Positions 35,273 to 45,050 are shown, counted from the stretch's first letter. The stretch: DNA of 64,000 bases from Natronosalvus hydrolyticus (GCA_025517525.1 JAOPJZ010000006.1:62001-126000); one strand, 5' to 3'. Numbers and translations: made by a program. Notes: a model not told the origin generated them from the letters alone.

Positions 35273-36361
35273 ATGGTCACTGGATCGGCAACGTGGGACT
35301 ATCGCGATCGATTCTACGAAGACTTCGGCCGGACGTACTTTCGGCGGTACGGCGATGGATTGGTATCGAGCATCGGCCTCGGGACGTATCTCGGCGCGCC
35401 CACGGACGAGGTCGACGAGCGATATGTCCACTCGATCGAGCACGCACTCGAGTTAGGGTGCAACGTCGTAGACACGGCTATCAACTATCGGCACCAGCGC
35501 AGCGAGCGTGCTGTGGGTCGGGCCCTCGAGCAAACCGATGTCGACCGTGAGGCCATTTTCGTGTCGACGAAAGGCGGGTTCGTTCCCTTCGACCGTGACC
35601 GTCCGGATGATCCTGGGGGATACGTCAAAAAAACGTACGTCGATACCGGTGTTATCGACCGTGGTGACCTCGTTGCCGGCAGCCACTGCATTGCCCCGGA
35701 CTACATCGAGGGCCAACTGGACCGATCCCTCGAGAATCTCGGCCTCGACAGTATCGACTGCTACTACGTCCACAATCCCGAAACGCAACGCCGAGAACAA
35801 TCGCCTGAATCGCTGTACGAGCAACTCGAGGCGACCTTTACCAGACTCGAGGAACGGGCATCGGCAGGCGATATCAGCCACTACGGGGTTGCGACGTGGG
35901 ACGCCTTTCGCGTCCCTGCGGAGCATCAATCGCACCTCTCTATTGCCAAAATCGTCGACTGTGCACGGGCGGCCGCACGAGAAGCAGGAACCGGCGGTAC
36001 CCACTTCAGGGCGATTCAACTGCCGTTCAACGTCGCGATGGCCGACGCGTTCACCGTCAAATCGCAGGCCGGAGCTGACGGCAACCAGAGCGTTCTCTGG
36101 TTTGCCGCCAATGCAGGGTTGGACGTCTTTACCAGCGCGAGCATCGCCCAGGGAGATCTGCTCGATGGATTACCGGAGGGAGTTGCCGCCGTTCTCGAGG
36201 GGGAGACGACCGCCCAGCGTGCGATCAACTTCGCGCGATCGGCACCCGGCGTCACGTCTTCACTGGTTGGCATGAGTCGGCCGGCACACGTCGAAGAAAA
36301 CATTGGCGCGGGACGGTACGATCCACTCGGGGCCGATACCTTCGACGACGTGTTCGAATAG
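35273..36361 (+). CDS. aldo/keto reductase family protein
   Basis: NAD(P)H-dependent carbonyl reductase of 362 residues. The tetrad is complete: D67 in NVVDTAINY, Y72, K100 in VSTKGGF and H167 in YYVHNPE. A roughly 35-residue insertion (about residues 105-140) follows the catalytic lysine and is longer than in most family members. The C-terminal nucleotide-binding part has ITSSLVGMSRPAHVEEN. Substrate unknown. It ends 2 bases before the convergent zinc-finger gene. Confidence 0.87.
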   Translation: MVTGSATWDYRDRFYEDFGRTYFRRYGDGLVSSIGLGTYLGAPTDEVDERYVHSIEHALELGCNVVDTAINYRHQRSERAVGRALEQTDVDREAIFVSTKGGFVPFDRDRPDDPGGYVKKTYVDTGVIDRGDLVAGSHCIAPDYIEGQLDRSLENLGLDSIDCYYVHNPETQRREQSPESLYEQLEATFTRLEERASAGDISHYGVATWDAFRVPAEHQSHLSIAKIVDCARAAAREAGTGGTHFRAIQLPFNVAMADAFTVKSQAGADGNQSVLWFAANAGLDVFTSASIAQGDLLDGLPEGVAAVLEGETTAQRAINFARSAPGVTSSLVGMSRPAHVEENIGAGRYDPLGADTFDDVFE

Positions 36362-36363
36362 TG

Positions 36364-36534
36364 TTACCGGATCTCTTCCCACTCTGCACCGCAGTCCGGA
36401 CAGCGCCGAATCGTACTGATGGTGTCCGGGTCGTTTTCGGTCTTCAGTGGCTTCTCACACTCGGCACAGACCACTCGTTCGTAGGTGTCTTTAGTGAGTT
36501 CGCCCTCTCGAAGTGCCTTCCGGACTGATTTCAT
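36364..36534 (-). CDS. HVO_0758-family small zinc finger protein
   Basis: A 56-residue basic/acidic mixed protein starting at the ATG 36534. It has two CxxC knuckles, CAEC and CPDC, in the spacing expected for a single zinc ribbon. The N-terminus MKSVRKALREGEL and the centre CEKPLKTENDP match the haloarchaeal family I know as HVO_0758, one of many small zinc proteins in this group. Function unknown; nucleic-acid or protein binding is the usual guess. A longer in-frame upstream extension is poor in family residues and is ignored. Confidence 0.85.
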   Translation of the reverse strand: MKSVRKALREGELTKDTYERVVCAECEKPLKTENDPDTISTIRRCPDCGAEWEEIR

Positions 36535-36630
36535 ATTCTCCCCATACGAACCTGGGGGAGAAAAAGACCGGTGTCTCGAGCCCCTTTTCGATTCGTAAGT
36601 CTTGATGTGCCCCACCGCCTCGGTAGACCC

Positions 36631-37845
36631 ATGTCACTCGCCAGTATCCGTCGACCGTCCGGTCGGACGCAGGTCTTCGGCTCGTTACTGGCGATGGTGT
36701 TTCTGGTGAATCTGGGGCGCGTGATCTATGCGCCCTTGCTCGAACCGTTCCGCACGACGTTTGGGGCAAGCGAGGCCGCCGTGGGACTACTTGCGACGCT
36801 TGCCTGGATCGGGAGCGCCTCGTTGCGTCTTCCCACCGGTTATCTCTTAACAAAAATCCCCCGCCATCGGGTCGTCTTCGTGACGGGGCTCATCCTCACT
36901 GCTTCGGCCACCTTCGCGGCAACGGCACAGACGCTCGAGACCCTGTATCTGGGTGCACTGGCGATGGGTATGGCCAGTGGCATGTACTTCGTCGCGGCCA
37001 ATCCGCTCGTTAGTGAACTGTTTCCGACCCGTGTCGGGCGAATGATCGGTATTCACGGGACCTCGAGTCAACTTGCATCGGTTGCTGCTCCATTGCTGGT
37101 GGCGGGCTATTTCCTCATCGTCTGGCCAATCGCCGCCTGGCGGGTGGTTTTCTTGACGATCGCAGCAGTTGCACTGTGTTCGACGCTTGCGCTGTACGTG
37201 ACGGCCCGTCGAACCGAACTACCCGACGCAGGGATGGCTGACAGACGGCTGCGTACGGCTTTGCGCACCCAGTGGCCGATAGTCATCACCGCGGTCGCGT
37301 TCATGAGCTTCGTCGGCCTGGTCTGGAACGGCGTATTCAACTTTTACGTCTCGTTTCTGGTCGAAACGCGCGGGTTCTCGCAGGGTCGCGCGCAGGTGTT
37401 TTTGACGCTCCTTTTTGCAACTGGCGTGCCGGCGTTCTTTTTTACCGGCCGCATCGCCGACCGCGTTCGGTTTCTTCCCCTACTCTTCGCGATCATGGGG
37501 GCGTTTTCGCTGGCGCTCGTCGGGTTGACAGTCGTAGACAGCCTCGTGGGAATCATCGCGATGACTGCCATCACAGGGTACGTCATCCACAGCATGTTCC
37601 CCGCAATCGACACCTATCTCCTCGCCTCGTTACCAGATGACAGTCGGGGAAGTTCCTACGCCCTCTACAGTAGCGCAACGATGCCGATTCAGGCCTTTGG
37701 GAGCGTGATCCTTGGGACCCTGTTGGGAACCGGCCTGGGATATCACAGCGTGTTCCGCGGGTTCGCAGTCGGTGTCGCTCTCGTGTTGTTCGTCCTGATC
37801 GCCTGCTACAGCGCTGGCTGGCTTCCGCATGGAGATAATTCTTGA
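36631..37845 (+). CDS. major facilitator superfamily transporter
   Basis: A 404-residue integral membrane protein with about twelve hydrophobic segments in two six-helix halves. The loop between helices 2 and 3 has the RLPTGYLLTKIPRHRV motif, close to the MFS G-x-L-x-D-R/K signature, and the matching second-half loop is FTGRIADRVRF. A polar linker (TARRTELPDAGMADRRLRT) separates the halves. The start is the ATG at 36631. There is no neighbour that would reveal the substrate. Confidence 0.87.
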   Translation: MSLASIRRPSGRTQVFGSLLAMVFLVNLGRVIYAPLLEPFRTTFGASEAAVGLLATLAWIGSASLRLPTGYLLTKIPRHRVVFVTGLILTASATFAATAQTLETLYLGALAMGMASGMYFVAANPLVSELFPTRVGRMIGIHGTSSQLASVAAPLLVAGYFLIVWPIAAWRVVFLTIAAVALCSTLALYVTARRTELPDAGMADRRLRTALRTQWPIVITAVAFMSFVGLVWNGVFNFYVSFLVETRGFSQGRAQVFLTLLFATGVPAFFFTGRIADRVRFLPLLFAIMGAFSLALVGLTVVDSLVGIIAMTAITGYVIHSMFPAIDTYLLASLPDDSRGSSYALYSSATMPIQAFGSVILGTLLGTGLGYHSVFRGFAVGVALVLFVLIACYSAGWLPHGDNS

Positions 37846-38021
37846 TTGGCGAAATGTAGGACGGACGAACCGAACGGTAACTCACTACTCGAGTGAGTTC
37901 CGTACCGATTGGAAATGGCCTATTGTCCCCCAGAGCCCGCATATCGGTGGACATCACAGAGCCACCTGCACCGATCACCGGAGTCGTGGCTATTTTGCCT
38001 TTCCAGCCGAAGTTCGTAGCG

Positions 38022-39203
38022 ATGGAGTACACCCAGGAGCGAATCGCCACGCTCCACCAGTTGACGTCAGGGCCGGTTGGGTTCGACGGCCTCGAGGGAA
38101 TTCTCGAGCGAACGGCAATCGTGGTGCCTATGACCGACCGCGAACAGGAGAGTCCGGCGGCGGCTGGTGTCCTCTCGGCGCTCGAAACCCTCGAACCGGA
38201 ACCGGCTGCTGTCATCGTTCCCGTACGCGCGGATTCGGACACAATCGAGCCGTTTCGCGAGTGGCTCGAGTCGTTTACCCTGCCAATTCACGTTCGCTGG
38301 TGTACCGCGCCAGCTGTCGATACACTGCTCGGAAAACACGATCTCAAGGGTGCGTACGGAAAAGGGAGAGACGTGTGGCTCGCCCTGGGTGAAGCCGCCG
38401 ACGAGGCCGAGTACGTGGTGGTCCACGATGCCGACGCCACGAGTTTTCGGGCCGATCACATCGCTCGCTTGCTCGCGCCGCTGTCGATGGGGTATAGCTT
38501 TTCCAAGGGGTATTACGCTCGAGTCGAAGACGGGAACCTGTACGGCCGGCTGTGTCGGCTCTTTTATGAACCGATGATTCGCACACTGGAAGACAGCCAC
38601 GACGACCCACTGTTGTCGTATCTCGCCGCCTTTCGATACGCCCTCGCAGGCGAGTTTGCGATGACGGCCGAACTCGCGAGAACGCTCCGTCCCCCTCGCA
38701 CCTGGGGGCTCGAGGTCGCAACACTCGGTGATGCGTACTCGTTTGCCGGTTTCGACGGAACTGCTCAGGTCGACCTCGGGGTACACCAACACGACCATCG
38801 GCCGGTGACCGGCAGCGGCGGGCTCGAGAGCATGAGTCAAGAAGTTGCTCGGACGCTGTTTGCTGTGATTGAATCGTCGGGAGTGACCATCGAGTACGAT
38901 ACTCTCGCCTCCAGGTATCTCTCGCGAGCGGAGTCGCTCGTCGAGCAGTACAAGGCCGATGCGATATTCAACGACCTCGCATACGATCCGGACGACGAGC
39001 AGACGCAGATCAAACGGTATGCACGGACAATAGCGGAGCTATCCCTGTCCGGAACGGAATCGACGAGGGAACGGCTCCGCCCCGAAGCCGCGAGTCACGG
39101 ACGACTGCCCGCCTGGCGCGAGACTCCGTTCGATCCGGGTGCCGTCCGGACGGCGTCGACACCTTGGCAGGCCCCGCTTTCGGAGCCGACCACACAAGAC
39201 TAA
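38022..39203 (+). CDS. glycosyltransferase, glucosyl-3-phosphoglycerate synthase-like (GT81 type)
   Basis: A 393-residue GT-A glycosyltransferase. Motif GKGRDVWLAL (about residues 113-122) and the metal-binding D136-A-D138 in VVVHDADATSF match the glucosyl-3-phosphoglycerate synthase group, and GLEVATLGDAY later in the protein fits the acceptor/catalytic loop of that group. The products are precursors of compatible solutes such as glucosylglycerate, but haloarchaeal members have not, to my knowledge, been tested, so another acceptor is possible. The ATG at 38022 is used; an open stretch upstream lacks family residues. DUF7109-like and Nudix genes follow on the same strand. Confidence 0.75.
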   Translation: MEYTQERIATLHQLTSGPVGFDGLEGILERTAIVVPMTDREQESPAAAGVLSALETLEPEPAAVIVPVRADSDTIEPFREWLESFTLPIHVRWCTAPAVDTLLGKHDLKGAYGKGRDVWLALGEAADEAEYVVVHDADATSFRADHIARLLAPLSMGYSFSKGYYARVEDGNLYGRLCRLFYEPMIRTLEDSHDDPLLSYLAAFRYALAGEFAMTAELARTLRPPRTWGLEVATLGDAYSFAGFDGTAQVDLGVHQHDHRPVTGSGGLESMSQEVARTLFAVIESSGVTIEYDTLASRYLSRAESLVEQYKADAIFNDLAYDPDDEQTQIKRYARTIAELSLSGTESTRERLRPEAASHGRLPAWRETPFDPGAVRTASTPWQAPLSEPTTQD

Positions 39204-39229
39204 TCTGTACCCCACCCGTTCCCTCGATT

Positions 39230-39739
39230 ATGGATGGGACCGCCGACGAACTGGCCGGGGTCGTCGACCTGTTCGGTGGCCTCACTCGAGCGGAACTCGA
39301 GCAGGCGCTCACTGAAATCGCGTACCGTTCCGACGGCCAGGACCTCGACGAGACAGCCGCAGAAGCCGCCGTCGATAGCGCTCTCGAATCGTTTGCACTC
39401 GTTCGGTACGAGGACCAGAGGGCAATCCCCGAAGAGGACGGTTCGACGGAGGATCCGCTGTTGATCGCTGGACCGACGGCGTTCCCGCGTACCCCTGAGC
39501 ATGCCGAAGACGTCCCCCACATCCTCGACGTCACGGAACGACAGATCGACCGAGAGGCCGCCGGGAAAGCGGCCCAGGAGCGCTTTATCGACGTCGTCGA
39601 CAGTTCGCTTTCTGGGAACGAGACTGAGACGGCCCACCTCGAGCACCTGGTCGACGTGAGTTACGACCTCGAGGCCTGGGCACCGCTCGATTTGAGCGAC
39701 GAACGCGCCCAGCTCACCGACGCGCTGGACGACAAGTAA
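39230..39739 (+). CDS. small acidic haloarchaeal protein (DUF7109-like)
   Basis: A 169-residue, very acidic, mainly helical cytoplasmic protein. It opens with ELAGVVDLFGGLTRAELEQAL, a helical repeat-like segment, and contains ALESFALVRYEDQRAI, which resembles a winged-helix strand. No catalytic motif or cysteine cluster is present. It lies 26 bases after the glycosyltransferase stop codon and 57 bases before the Nudix gene, so the three may be one transcript. I recall the family as DUF7109. Function unknown. Confidence 0.65.
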   Translation: MDGTADELAGVVDLFGGLTRAELEQALTEIAYRSDGQDLDETAAEAAVDSALESFALVRYEDQRAIPEEDGSTEDPLLIAGPTAFPRTPEHAEDVPHILDVTERQIDREAAGKAAQERFIDVVDSSLSGNETETAHLEHLVDVSYDLEAWAPLDLSDERAQLTDALDDK

Positions 39740-39796
39740 GGGGAATGGGCGAAAACGAGTCAGTAACGACACCGACGAACAACCAACCACCAGACC

Positions 39797-40390
39797 ATGA
39801 CGACCCGACGATTCGACCTCGAACCCGTCGCCACGCACACGCCGACACGGGTAGCCGATCAGCCGTACGAAGCGGCCGTGCTCGCGCCGATTATCGACCG
39901 TGACGGCGAGGATCACGTTCTCTTTACCCGTCGGGCCGATCATCTGGGCGAACACCCCGGACAGATGAGTTTTCCCGGTGGCGGACGAGAGTCCGAAGAC
40001 GAGACCATCCTCGAGACGGCCCTTCGCGAAGCAAACGAGGAGATTGGCCTCGAGCCCCACACCGTCGAACTCGTTGGACAGTTGGACGACATTCGAACGG
40101 TGACCGAGTACGGGGTCACGCCGTTCGTCGGGCAAATTCCGGATCAAGTATACGAACCGGACGAAAACGAGGTCGCGGAAATCGTCGTATTACCGCTTTC
40201 GGGATTCTTAGATCCGGACAATTTTGAGTACGAACGCAGAGATCATCCCTACTACGGCGACATTATCATCCACTATTTCCACGTCGATGGCTACACCGTC
40301 TGGGGTGCGACGGGGCGTATGCTCGTCCAACTCCTCGAGCTTGCAACCCCGTTCGAAGCGCCCGAACGAATAGAGCGCTCGAAGTATTGA
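39797..40390 (+). CDS. Nudix hydrolase, CoA pyrophosphatase-like
   Basis: A 197-residue hydrolase cutting a nucleoside diphosphate linked to another moiety. The Nudix box runs from G63 to L85, with ALREANEEIGL at its end; all glutamates are in place. Just before it, DHLGEHPGQMSFPGG is the extra motif (LLTxRxxxLrxHxGqvaFPGG type) diagnostic of the CoA pyrophosphatase subgroup (NudL/PCD1). That makes coenzyme A or its derivatives a likely substrate. Last gene of a possible three-gene unit. Confidence 0.88.
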   Translation: MTTRRFDLEPVATHTPTRVADQPYEAAVLAPIIDRDGEDHVLFTRRADHLGEHPGQMSFPGGGRESEDETILETALREANEEIGLEPHTVELVGQLDDIRTVTEYGVTPFVGQIPDQVYEPDENEVAEIVVLPLSGFLDPDNFEYERRDHPYYGDIIIHYFHVDGYTVWGATGRMLVQLLELATPFEAPERIERSKY

Positions 40391-40544
40391 TACTGAGTAG
40401 CTATTCAGGGAGAAGGTACCGAGTGACTTTCCAAGCCTGTACTGACGAGTCGAACCAGTTGGCGAGTGTCGGTTCGACGCCTCAGTCGACGTTGGGAAGG
40501 TACTGAGAATGTGAGTTTTGGGTGGAGAATCAGCCAGAACCGAA

Positions 40545-40979
40545 CTATCGAACGATCGTTACCGGGACGGGCGACCGGCGGGCAACCGATTCGGCGACGC
40601 TGCCGAGCAGGATTCGACTCGCACCGGTTCGGCCGTGGCTGCCGATAACGATCTGATCGACCGTGTTATCCTCTGTATACTCAAGGATCGACCGGGCGAC
40701 GCTTCCAATCGCCAGCTCGGTTTCACAGTCGACACCAGCATCGTCTGCCTGTTTGGCCAGTTTCTCGAGCAACGCCTCACCTCTATCTTCGTGTCGCTCC
40801 CGTATCTCGTCGTAGTTAACCATCGCGCCGCCTTCGAAGCCGGTTGCCGCGTAGAAATCGGCCGGGTCGATAACGTGGAACGCGATAATCGTCGCATCGG
40901 GGAATTCCTCGAGAGTGAACTCGAAAGCGTCAGTGGCACGGTCCGATTCGTCGACCGGGACGAGGATTCGTTTGCTCAT
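40545..40979 (-). CDS. universal stress protein, UspA family
   Basis: A 144-residue nucleotide-binding stress protein. Start MSKRILVPVDESD is the first strand with the conserved aspartate. The ATP-binding motif G-xx-G-x9-G-S is seen in IGSHGRTGASRILLGSVAES near residues 112-131, followed by SPVPVTIV. The full motif suggests it binds ATP rather than belonging to the non-binding UspA type. The ATG at 40979 is used. A single gene, convergent with the Nudix gene. Confidence 0.9.
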   Translation of the reverse strand: MSKRILVPVDESDRATDAFEFTLEEFPDATIIAFHVIDPADFYAATGFEGGAMVNYDEIRERHEDRGEALLEKLAKQADDAGVDCETELAIGSVARSILEYTEDNTVDQIVIGSHGRTGASRILLGSVAESVARRSPVPVTIVR

Positions 40980-41100
40980 ACGTAACCGTACGGGCCGGGG
41001 GTACCTAAATACCAACTGATTTTCCCACTGATTGGAAGTGACTAATCGGCGTGTGAGTCAAAAATCGATACCGAACGAGGGTCCGAAAACGCGAAACGCG

Positions 41101-41691
41101 TTATTCGGAGCTTCGTTTACCGCTGTTCAGCGAGGGACGAACCTTTTCAGTGCCTTTGCCGCGGTTTTGCAGACCGCGGTTGGATTTCCCGGCGTTGGTC
41201 AGGCCACGGAACGCACGGTTGGTGTGGGCGTCGTCACAGATCCAGTTGAGGTCGTCGTCGTTCTGGATGGCAGGGTGGTTCGGATCGACGAGGATCACTT
41301 CGAACCACTTCTGGCTGCCGTCTTCACCGACCCAGTAACTGGCGAGGACGCGAAGGTTGGGATACTTTCGCGAGACGCGCTCTTCGCCGATTCGCTGGAT
41401 GTTCTTTCGGCGGCCAATGCGGTTGACGCCCTGGCGCTTCGTTCGGCGACCGGCCTTGTGTCGCTGTTTGCGTGCGTTCCCTTTGCGCACGGAAACGCGA
41501 GTGAGGACGATGCCCTGTTTGGCCTTGTAGCCGAGTTCTCGAGCCTTGTCGAGACGGGTTGGACGCTCAATGCGCTCGATTGCGCCCTCTTTGCGCCACT
41601 CCTGTTTTCGTTGCCACTGCAGTTCACCGAGCTTGCCGTCGCCCGGGTTCTTCCATGCCTCCTTGATGTGGGAGTAGAAGCTTCGTGCCAT
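41101..41691 (-). CDS. rpl15e: 50S ribosomal protein L15e
   Basis: Large-subunit ribosomal protein found in archaea and eukaryotes. The 196-residue basic protein begins MARSFYSHIKEAWKNP and contains RPTRLDKARELGYKAKQG, RRTKRQGVNRIGRRKN and RALTNAG-type C-terminal features (FRGLTNAGKSNRGLQ). Length and sequence fit the family throughout. It is a single gene; about 275 bases of non-coding DNA precede it. Confidence 0.97.
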   Translation of the reverse strand: MARSFYSHIKEAWKNPGDGKLGELQWQRKQEWRKEGAIERIERPTRLDKARELGYKAKQGIVLTRVSVRKGNARKQRHKAGRRTKRQGVNRIGRRKNIQRIGEERVSRKYPNLRVLASYWVGEDGSQKWFEVILVDPNHPAIQNDDDLNWICDDAHTNRAFRGLTNAGKSNRGLQNRGKGTEKVRPSLNSGKRSSE

Positions 41692-41866
41692 AGTTGTCTG
41701 CGGGCGTTTCCTGGTTCAGAACCGACCTCGAGACTCGAGGCGCGTTCCACATTCCATACCTGTGGTGGTAACCGGACAGGTGCCCGCCGTCGCCCGCTGA
41801 TCGACGAGTCGGTACAGTGTATTCAGGTGGCAGCTATAAGGCCTTCGAAGCACCGGAAGCGGATGA

Positions 41867-41926
41867 CAAAGCGGGACATGGTTGATCGACGGGTGGCAAA
41901 GCGGGACGCCGTTGGTCAATCGGTGG
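41867..41926. repeat. imperfect 30-bp direct repeat, two copies
   Basis: Copies at 41867-41896 and 41897-41926 both begin CAAAGCGGGAC and end CGGTGG or GGGTGG, with the middle about two-thirds identical. It lies in the gap between L15e and the DUF7519-like gene. Origin unknown; too few copies to call a regulatory array. Confidence 0.6.
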
Positions 41927-41967
41927 TTCATCCTGCTCGAGCGAGCGCAAACCGATTTGTACCTAAC

Positions 41968-43602
41968 TCACGGTGGCGGTGGTCGTAAATCGCCGAACTG
42001 ACTGGTCGATCCGACACGTTTGAACAACCAGAGAACGAACAGGAGCACACCGATAAGCAACCCAACTGACGCGCCAACACCGATAGCGCCGTCGAACACG
42101 AGCGCCGTGCCGAGGGACGCCGCTATCAGCCCGAGAATGGTCACGAGACGGTTCCGCTCAATCCAGCCGAAAGCGTGTCCGAACCACGATCGCCCGTCGG
42201 CGGTCTCGAGGACGATCGCGCTCACGAGAGCGAGGAACGCGACGAGCGCAATCGCCACTGGCGCTAGCGCTTCCCAGCGATTCGATGGTGGTGACACGGC
42301 ACCGAGACCGTACATCGCCCCTGTGGCAATGCCGACGCCGAGGAGACCAACAGGAATTGTGGCCGCTGCCCGAACGAAGATTGGTTCGCGAGTGTGCATG
42401 TCGTTCCCGGCGAAAACGGAGAGCTCTCGAGTCGTCGTACCGACGTCCCAGATGAATAGTGTAGTCCCGATACCGAGGAACACTCCAATCGGAGAGAGCC
42501 CCGCCTGAGACGCGACCACGGTCGCACCAAACAGAGCCAGACAGCCAGTAACGAGTTGTAGGTGTCGGAGTCGGTTCGTGGTAAGTGCCACCAGCGCCAC
42601 GCCGAATCTACCAACAGACTCGAGGATAGCGACGCCGAGAAGGGTTAAACACACGAGTCCGGTCGCGATAACCGGGTCGAAGCCGAGAAGAGCGGCACTC
42701 GGAAGGGCAACGAGTAGCGCAACCAGACCACCTCCAGCCAGTGCGAGCGACTGCAGGGGATAGGGCTCGAGCAGTCCGCGCACGATTGGATATCCGATCC
42801 ACCCCGTGCAGATGAGGACAGCACCGCCTGCGACCACCCCGACCAGGAGGTGTCCCACGCCAAGCGTGAGGAACGTCCCCAGTAGCGTTCCAACGGGACC
42901 GAGTACCTCGAGCGTCGCTCCAAAGATGCCCGCGTTACCGGACGAAAGCAGGATGAAGCCCAGCACAATCGCTACATAAAACGCCCACTCAGATGCTGAC
43001 CGAACGTGGTCGTACAGCGTACCAAACGAGACGAATGGCAGGTCTTCGAGGCCAGCAGATTCCGCGATAGAAACGACGAACGAGACGAGGACGATGGTCA
43101 CCAGAGAGAGAACGAGTAGCGACACAACACTGTTATCGGGAGTCGCCGTGATACCGCCGAAAACGGTCACACTGACCGTCACCAGCGTAGCGAGGTACCC
43201 GGTGAAGACGGCCACCAGCCCAACGCCACTTATTACGCCAGTCAGTGCCGACCCGCGGACTGCTCTGGTGTGTCTCGCGGGCCGTGAAATCGAACCCGAA
43301 AGGCCGAACCCGACACCACCGATTGCAAGGACGAACACACTGGCAACGATTTGCTCGAGGCCAGACGTGCTCGAGATTCCACTCACTGCAGCCACTGCAC
43401 CGAGACTCGTCAGCACACTCCCGAGGAGCTGTCGCTCGAGTCCTTCGTCCATGATAAACCGATGGCCAGCGACGATTGCGTACCCACCGGCGAGAGCGAG
43501 TATCCCACCATGGACGGGACCAAGGACCCATAGAACGCTGAGGCACAGCAGGCCTAAAAGCCCGAGCGTGAGCAGCCGGCCATCACGTGTGGCTGCCGTC
43601 AT
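41968..43602 (-). CDS. large polytopic membrane protein (DUF7519-like)
   Basis: A 544-residue protein made almost entirely of hydrophobic helices (around fourteen) with short loops and no soluble domain. The ATG at 43602 overlaps the DUF58 stop codon by 4 bases (ATGA), which fixes the start; a much longer upstream frame belongs to the antisense of DUF58. It is the last gene of a four-gene overlapping operon. I recall this family as DUF7519, seen only with the same partners. A channel, scaffold or transport role is conceivable, but nothing in the sequence decides it. Confidence 0.75.
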   Translation of the reverse strand: MTAATRDGRLLTLGLLGLLCLSVLWVLGPVHGGILALAGGYAIVAGHRFIMDEGLERQLLGSVLTSLGAVAAVSGISSTSGLEQIVASVFVLAIGGVGFGLSGSISRPARHTRAVRGSALTGVISGVGLVAVFTGYLATLVTVSVTVFGGITATPDNSVVSLLVLSLVTIVLVSFVVSIAESAGLEDLPFVSFGTLYDHVRSASEWAFYVAIVLGFILLSSGNAGIFGATLEVLGPVGTLLGTFLTLGVGHLLVGVVAGGAVLICTGWIGYPIVRGLLEPYPLQSLALAGGGLVALLVALPSAALLGFDPVIATGLVCLTLLGVAILESVGRFGVALVALTTNRLRHLQLVTGCLALFGATVVASQAGLSPIGVFLGIGTTLFIWDVGTTTRELSVFAGNDMHTREPIFVRAAATIPVGLLGVGIATGAMYGLGAVSPPSNRWEALAPVAIALVAFLALVSAIVLETADGRSWFGHAFGWIERNRLVTILGLIAASLGTALVFDGAIGVGASVGLLIGVLLFVLWLFKRVGSTSQFGDLRPPPP

Positions 43603-45050
43603 CCGGACCACCGCCGTTTTCCGCGAGAAACGGCTGCATGTAACGATTCGTCGGGCGACCATTCTACGACGCGAACGCCATGGGAGCGAACCGTCGACAG
43701 ACGTCGCTCGACCGCGAGTCGGTCGACGAGCCCGGCCTCGTCGGCTCGAGCGCCGACCATCGGACACACGAGTGTGACAGCGTGTCCATGAGCCAGAAAC
43801 CGCTGTGCTGAGTCGACCGGTTCGTCGTCGAGTAACGGTGTCACGAACACGATCTGTTTCTCGTCTGCGAGGTGTCGACAGAATCGGTCGACCGAGCGGT
43901 CGCCCTGAGACAACCAGGCTGGTCGACCGAACGAGCCACACCACTCGCCGTCGAGTAAGCGCTTCACGCGAGCCAGTTGGTCCCGCCCGCTTCGGGGCAA
44001 CAGGTAATCCCCGCGCCCACCGTACAGCGCGACCCCAACTCGGTTGTTCTCCCCGAGCATGGCAGATGCAAGCCACTCACCGGCATGTGTAGTGAGTTCC
44101 CTCCCGGTCGGTTCGTCGGGAACCCGAGCGACGACCGTTTCGTGACGCTGGTCGACGACGACGACCACTGCTGCTGCGCGCTCTTCGCGGAATTCGACCG
44201 TTGTTAACTCACCAGTTCTGGCGAGCCGGTTCCAGTCGACGCGGTTCATCGGATCCGTCGGCTGGAACTCCCGAATCGAGAAGAATTCGATGCCTTCGCC
44301 GCCGATATCCGTCTCGACTCGGCCCGTGTGTTGGATGGTCTGTCCGGCGAGTGGGACGCGTTCGAGGGCGTCATCAGCGGTTACCGTCGTCTCCGGATCG
44401 AACGTGAGCGTGCGACGTTCGCTCCCGCTGACGTTACGAGTAGTGACGGTTACAGGGTCGAAAGTGTACGTGCCGCGTCTTGCGCCGACGGTATACGACC
44501 ATCGCAGCGATTCACCCGGCTCCAGACTGCCGACCGCGCGTTGCCTGCCGTCCACTCGCAATTCGGCGTGTACGCCGTCGGTGATGCGCACGTCTGGAAG
44601 CGCCTTTCGTCCCGCGTTCGCGACCGAAACCGTGACCGTTACCGTATCGCCGGGAACCGGATTTGCCGGCTCGAGTGTCCGCGACACGGTCAGTGTCGGC
44701 GTCGGAGGAGCCGTTGCGTAGCCGTAGGCGGCGTACGTGAGTGCCACGACACCCGCAAGCACTAACGCTGCATCGGCCACGAGCACGCCGATTCCGACAC
44801 ACCCGAGCGCGACGGCGAGGGCAAACGTCCAGCGGTCACTCGAGGTGGCGGACGTTTCGGCGGGCTGGCTCGCTTCCGAACGCTCGAGTGTTGGGTCCGT
44901 CCGCCCCCTGGACGCCGATCCCGACTCGAGCGCCGTATCATCGTCTGTTTCGGTTGTTTCAGCCTCCTCGGAGGCATCCCCGTGGTCCGACTCCATCGCT
45001 CCGGACTCCTCGCAGTCCTCGACAGCATTCAGCAGTTCGGATTCGTTCAT
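43599..45050 (-). CDS. DUF58 domain protein (vWA-like, MoxR-associated family)
   Basis: A 483-residue protein. After a polar acidic N-terminal ~70 residues come two hydrophobic segments (about residues 75-115), then a beta-rich region (LTVSRTLEPANPVPGDTVTVTV) like an immunoglobulin-type fold. The DUF58 core follows: SIREFQPTDPMNRVDWNRLARTGELTTVEF, then the vWA-type strand VVVVDQRHE in place of the usual D-x-S-x-S. DUF58 proteins normally act with a MoxR AAA ATPase in cell-surface or complex assembly. No moxR is within this operon. It overlaps both neighbours by 4 bases. Confidence 0.87.
   Translation of the reverse strand: MNESELLNAVEDCEESGAMESDHGDASEEAETTETDDDTALESGSASRGRTDPTLERSEASQPAETSATSSDRWTFALAVALGCVGIGVLVADAALVLAGVVALTYAAYGYATAPPTPTLTVSRTLEPANPVPGDTVTVTVSVANAGRKALPDVRITDGVHAELRVDGRQRAVGSLEPGESLRWSYTVGARRGTYTFDPVTVTTRNVSGSERRTLTFDPETTVTADDALERVPLAGQTIQHTGRVETDIGGEGIEFFSIREFQPTDPMNRVDWNRLARTGELTTVEFREERAAAVVVVVDQRHETVVARVPDEPTGRELTTHAGEWLASAMLGENNRVGVALYGGRGDYLLPRSGRDQLARVKRLLDGEWCGSFGRPAWLSQGDRSVDRFCRHLADEKQIVFVTPLLDDEPVDSAQRFLAHGHAVTLVCPMVGARADEAGLVDRLAVERRLSTVRSHGVRVVEWSPDESLHAAVSRGKRRWSG

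Noticed and set aside
43603..44076. 158-codon upstream extension of the DUF7519-like gene
   Set aside because: It is very Arg-rich, lies antisense-like within DUF58 in another frame, and the ATGA overlap at 43599-43602 gives a natural start.
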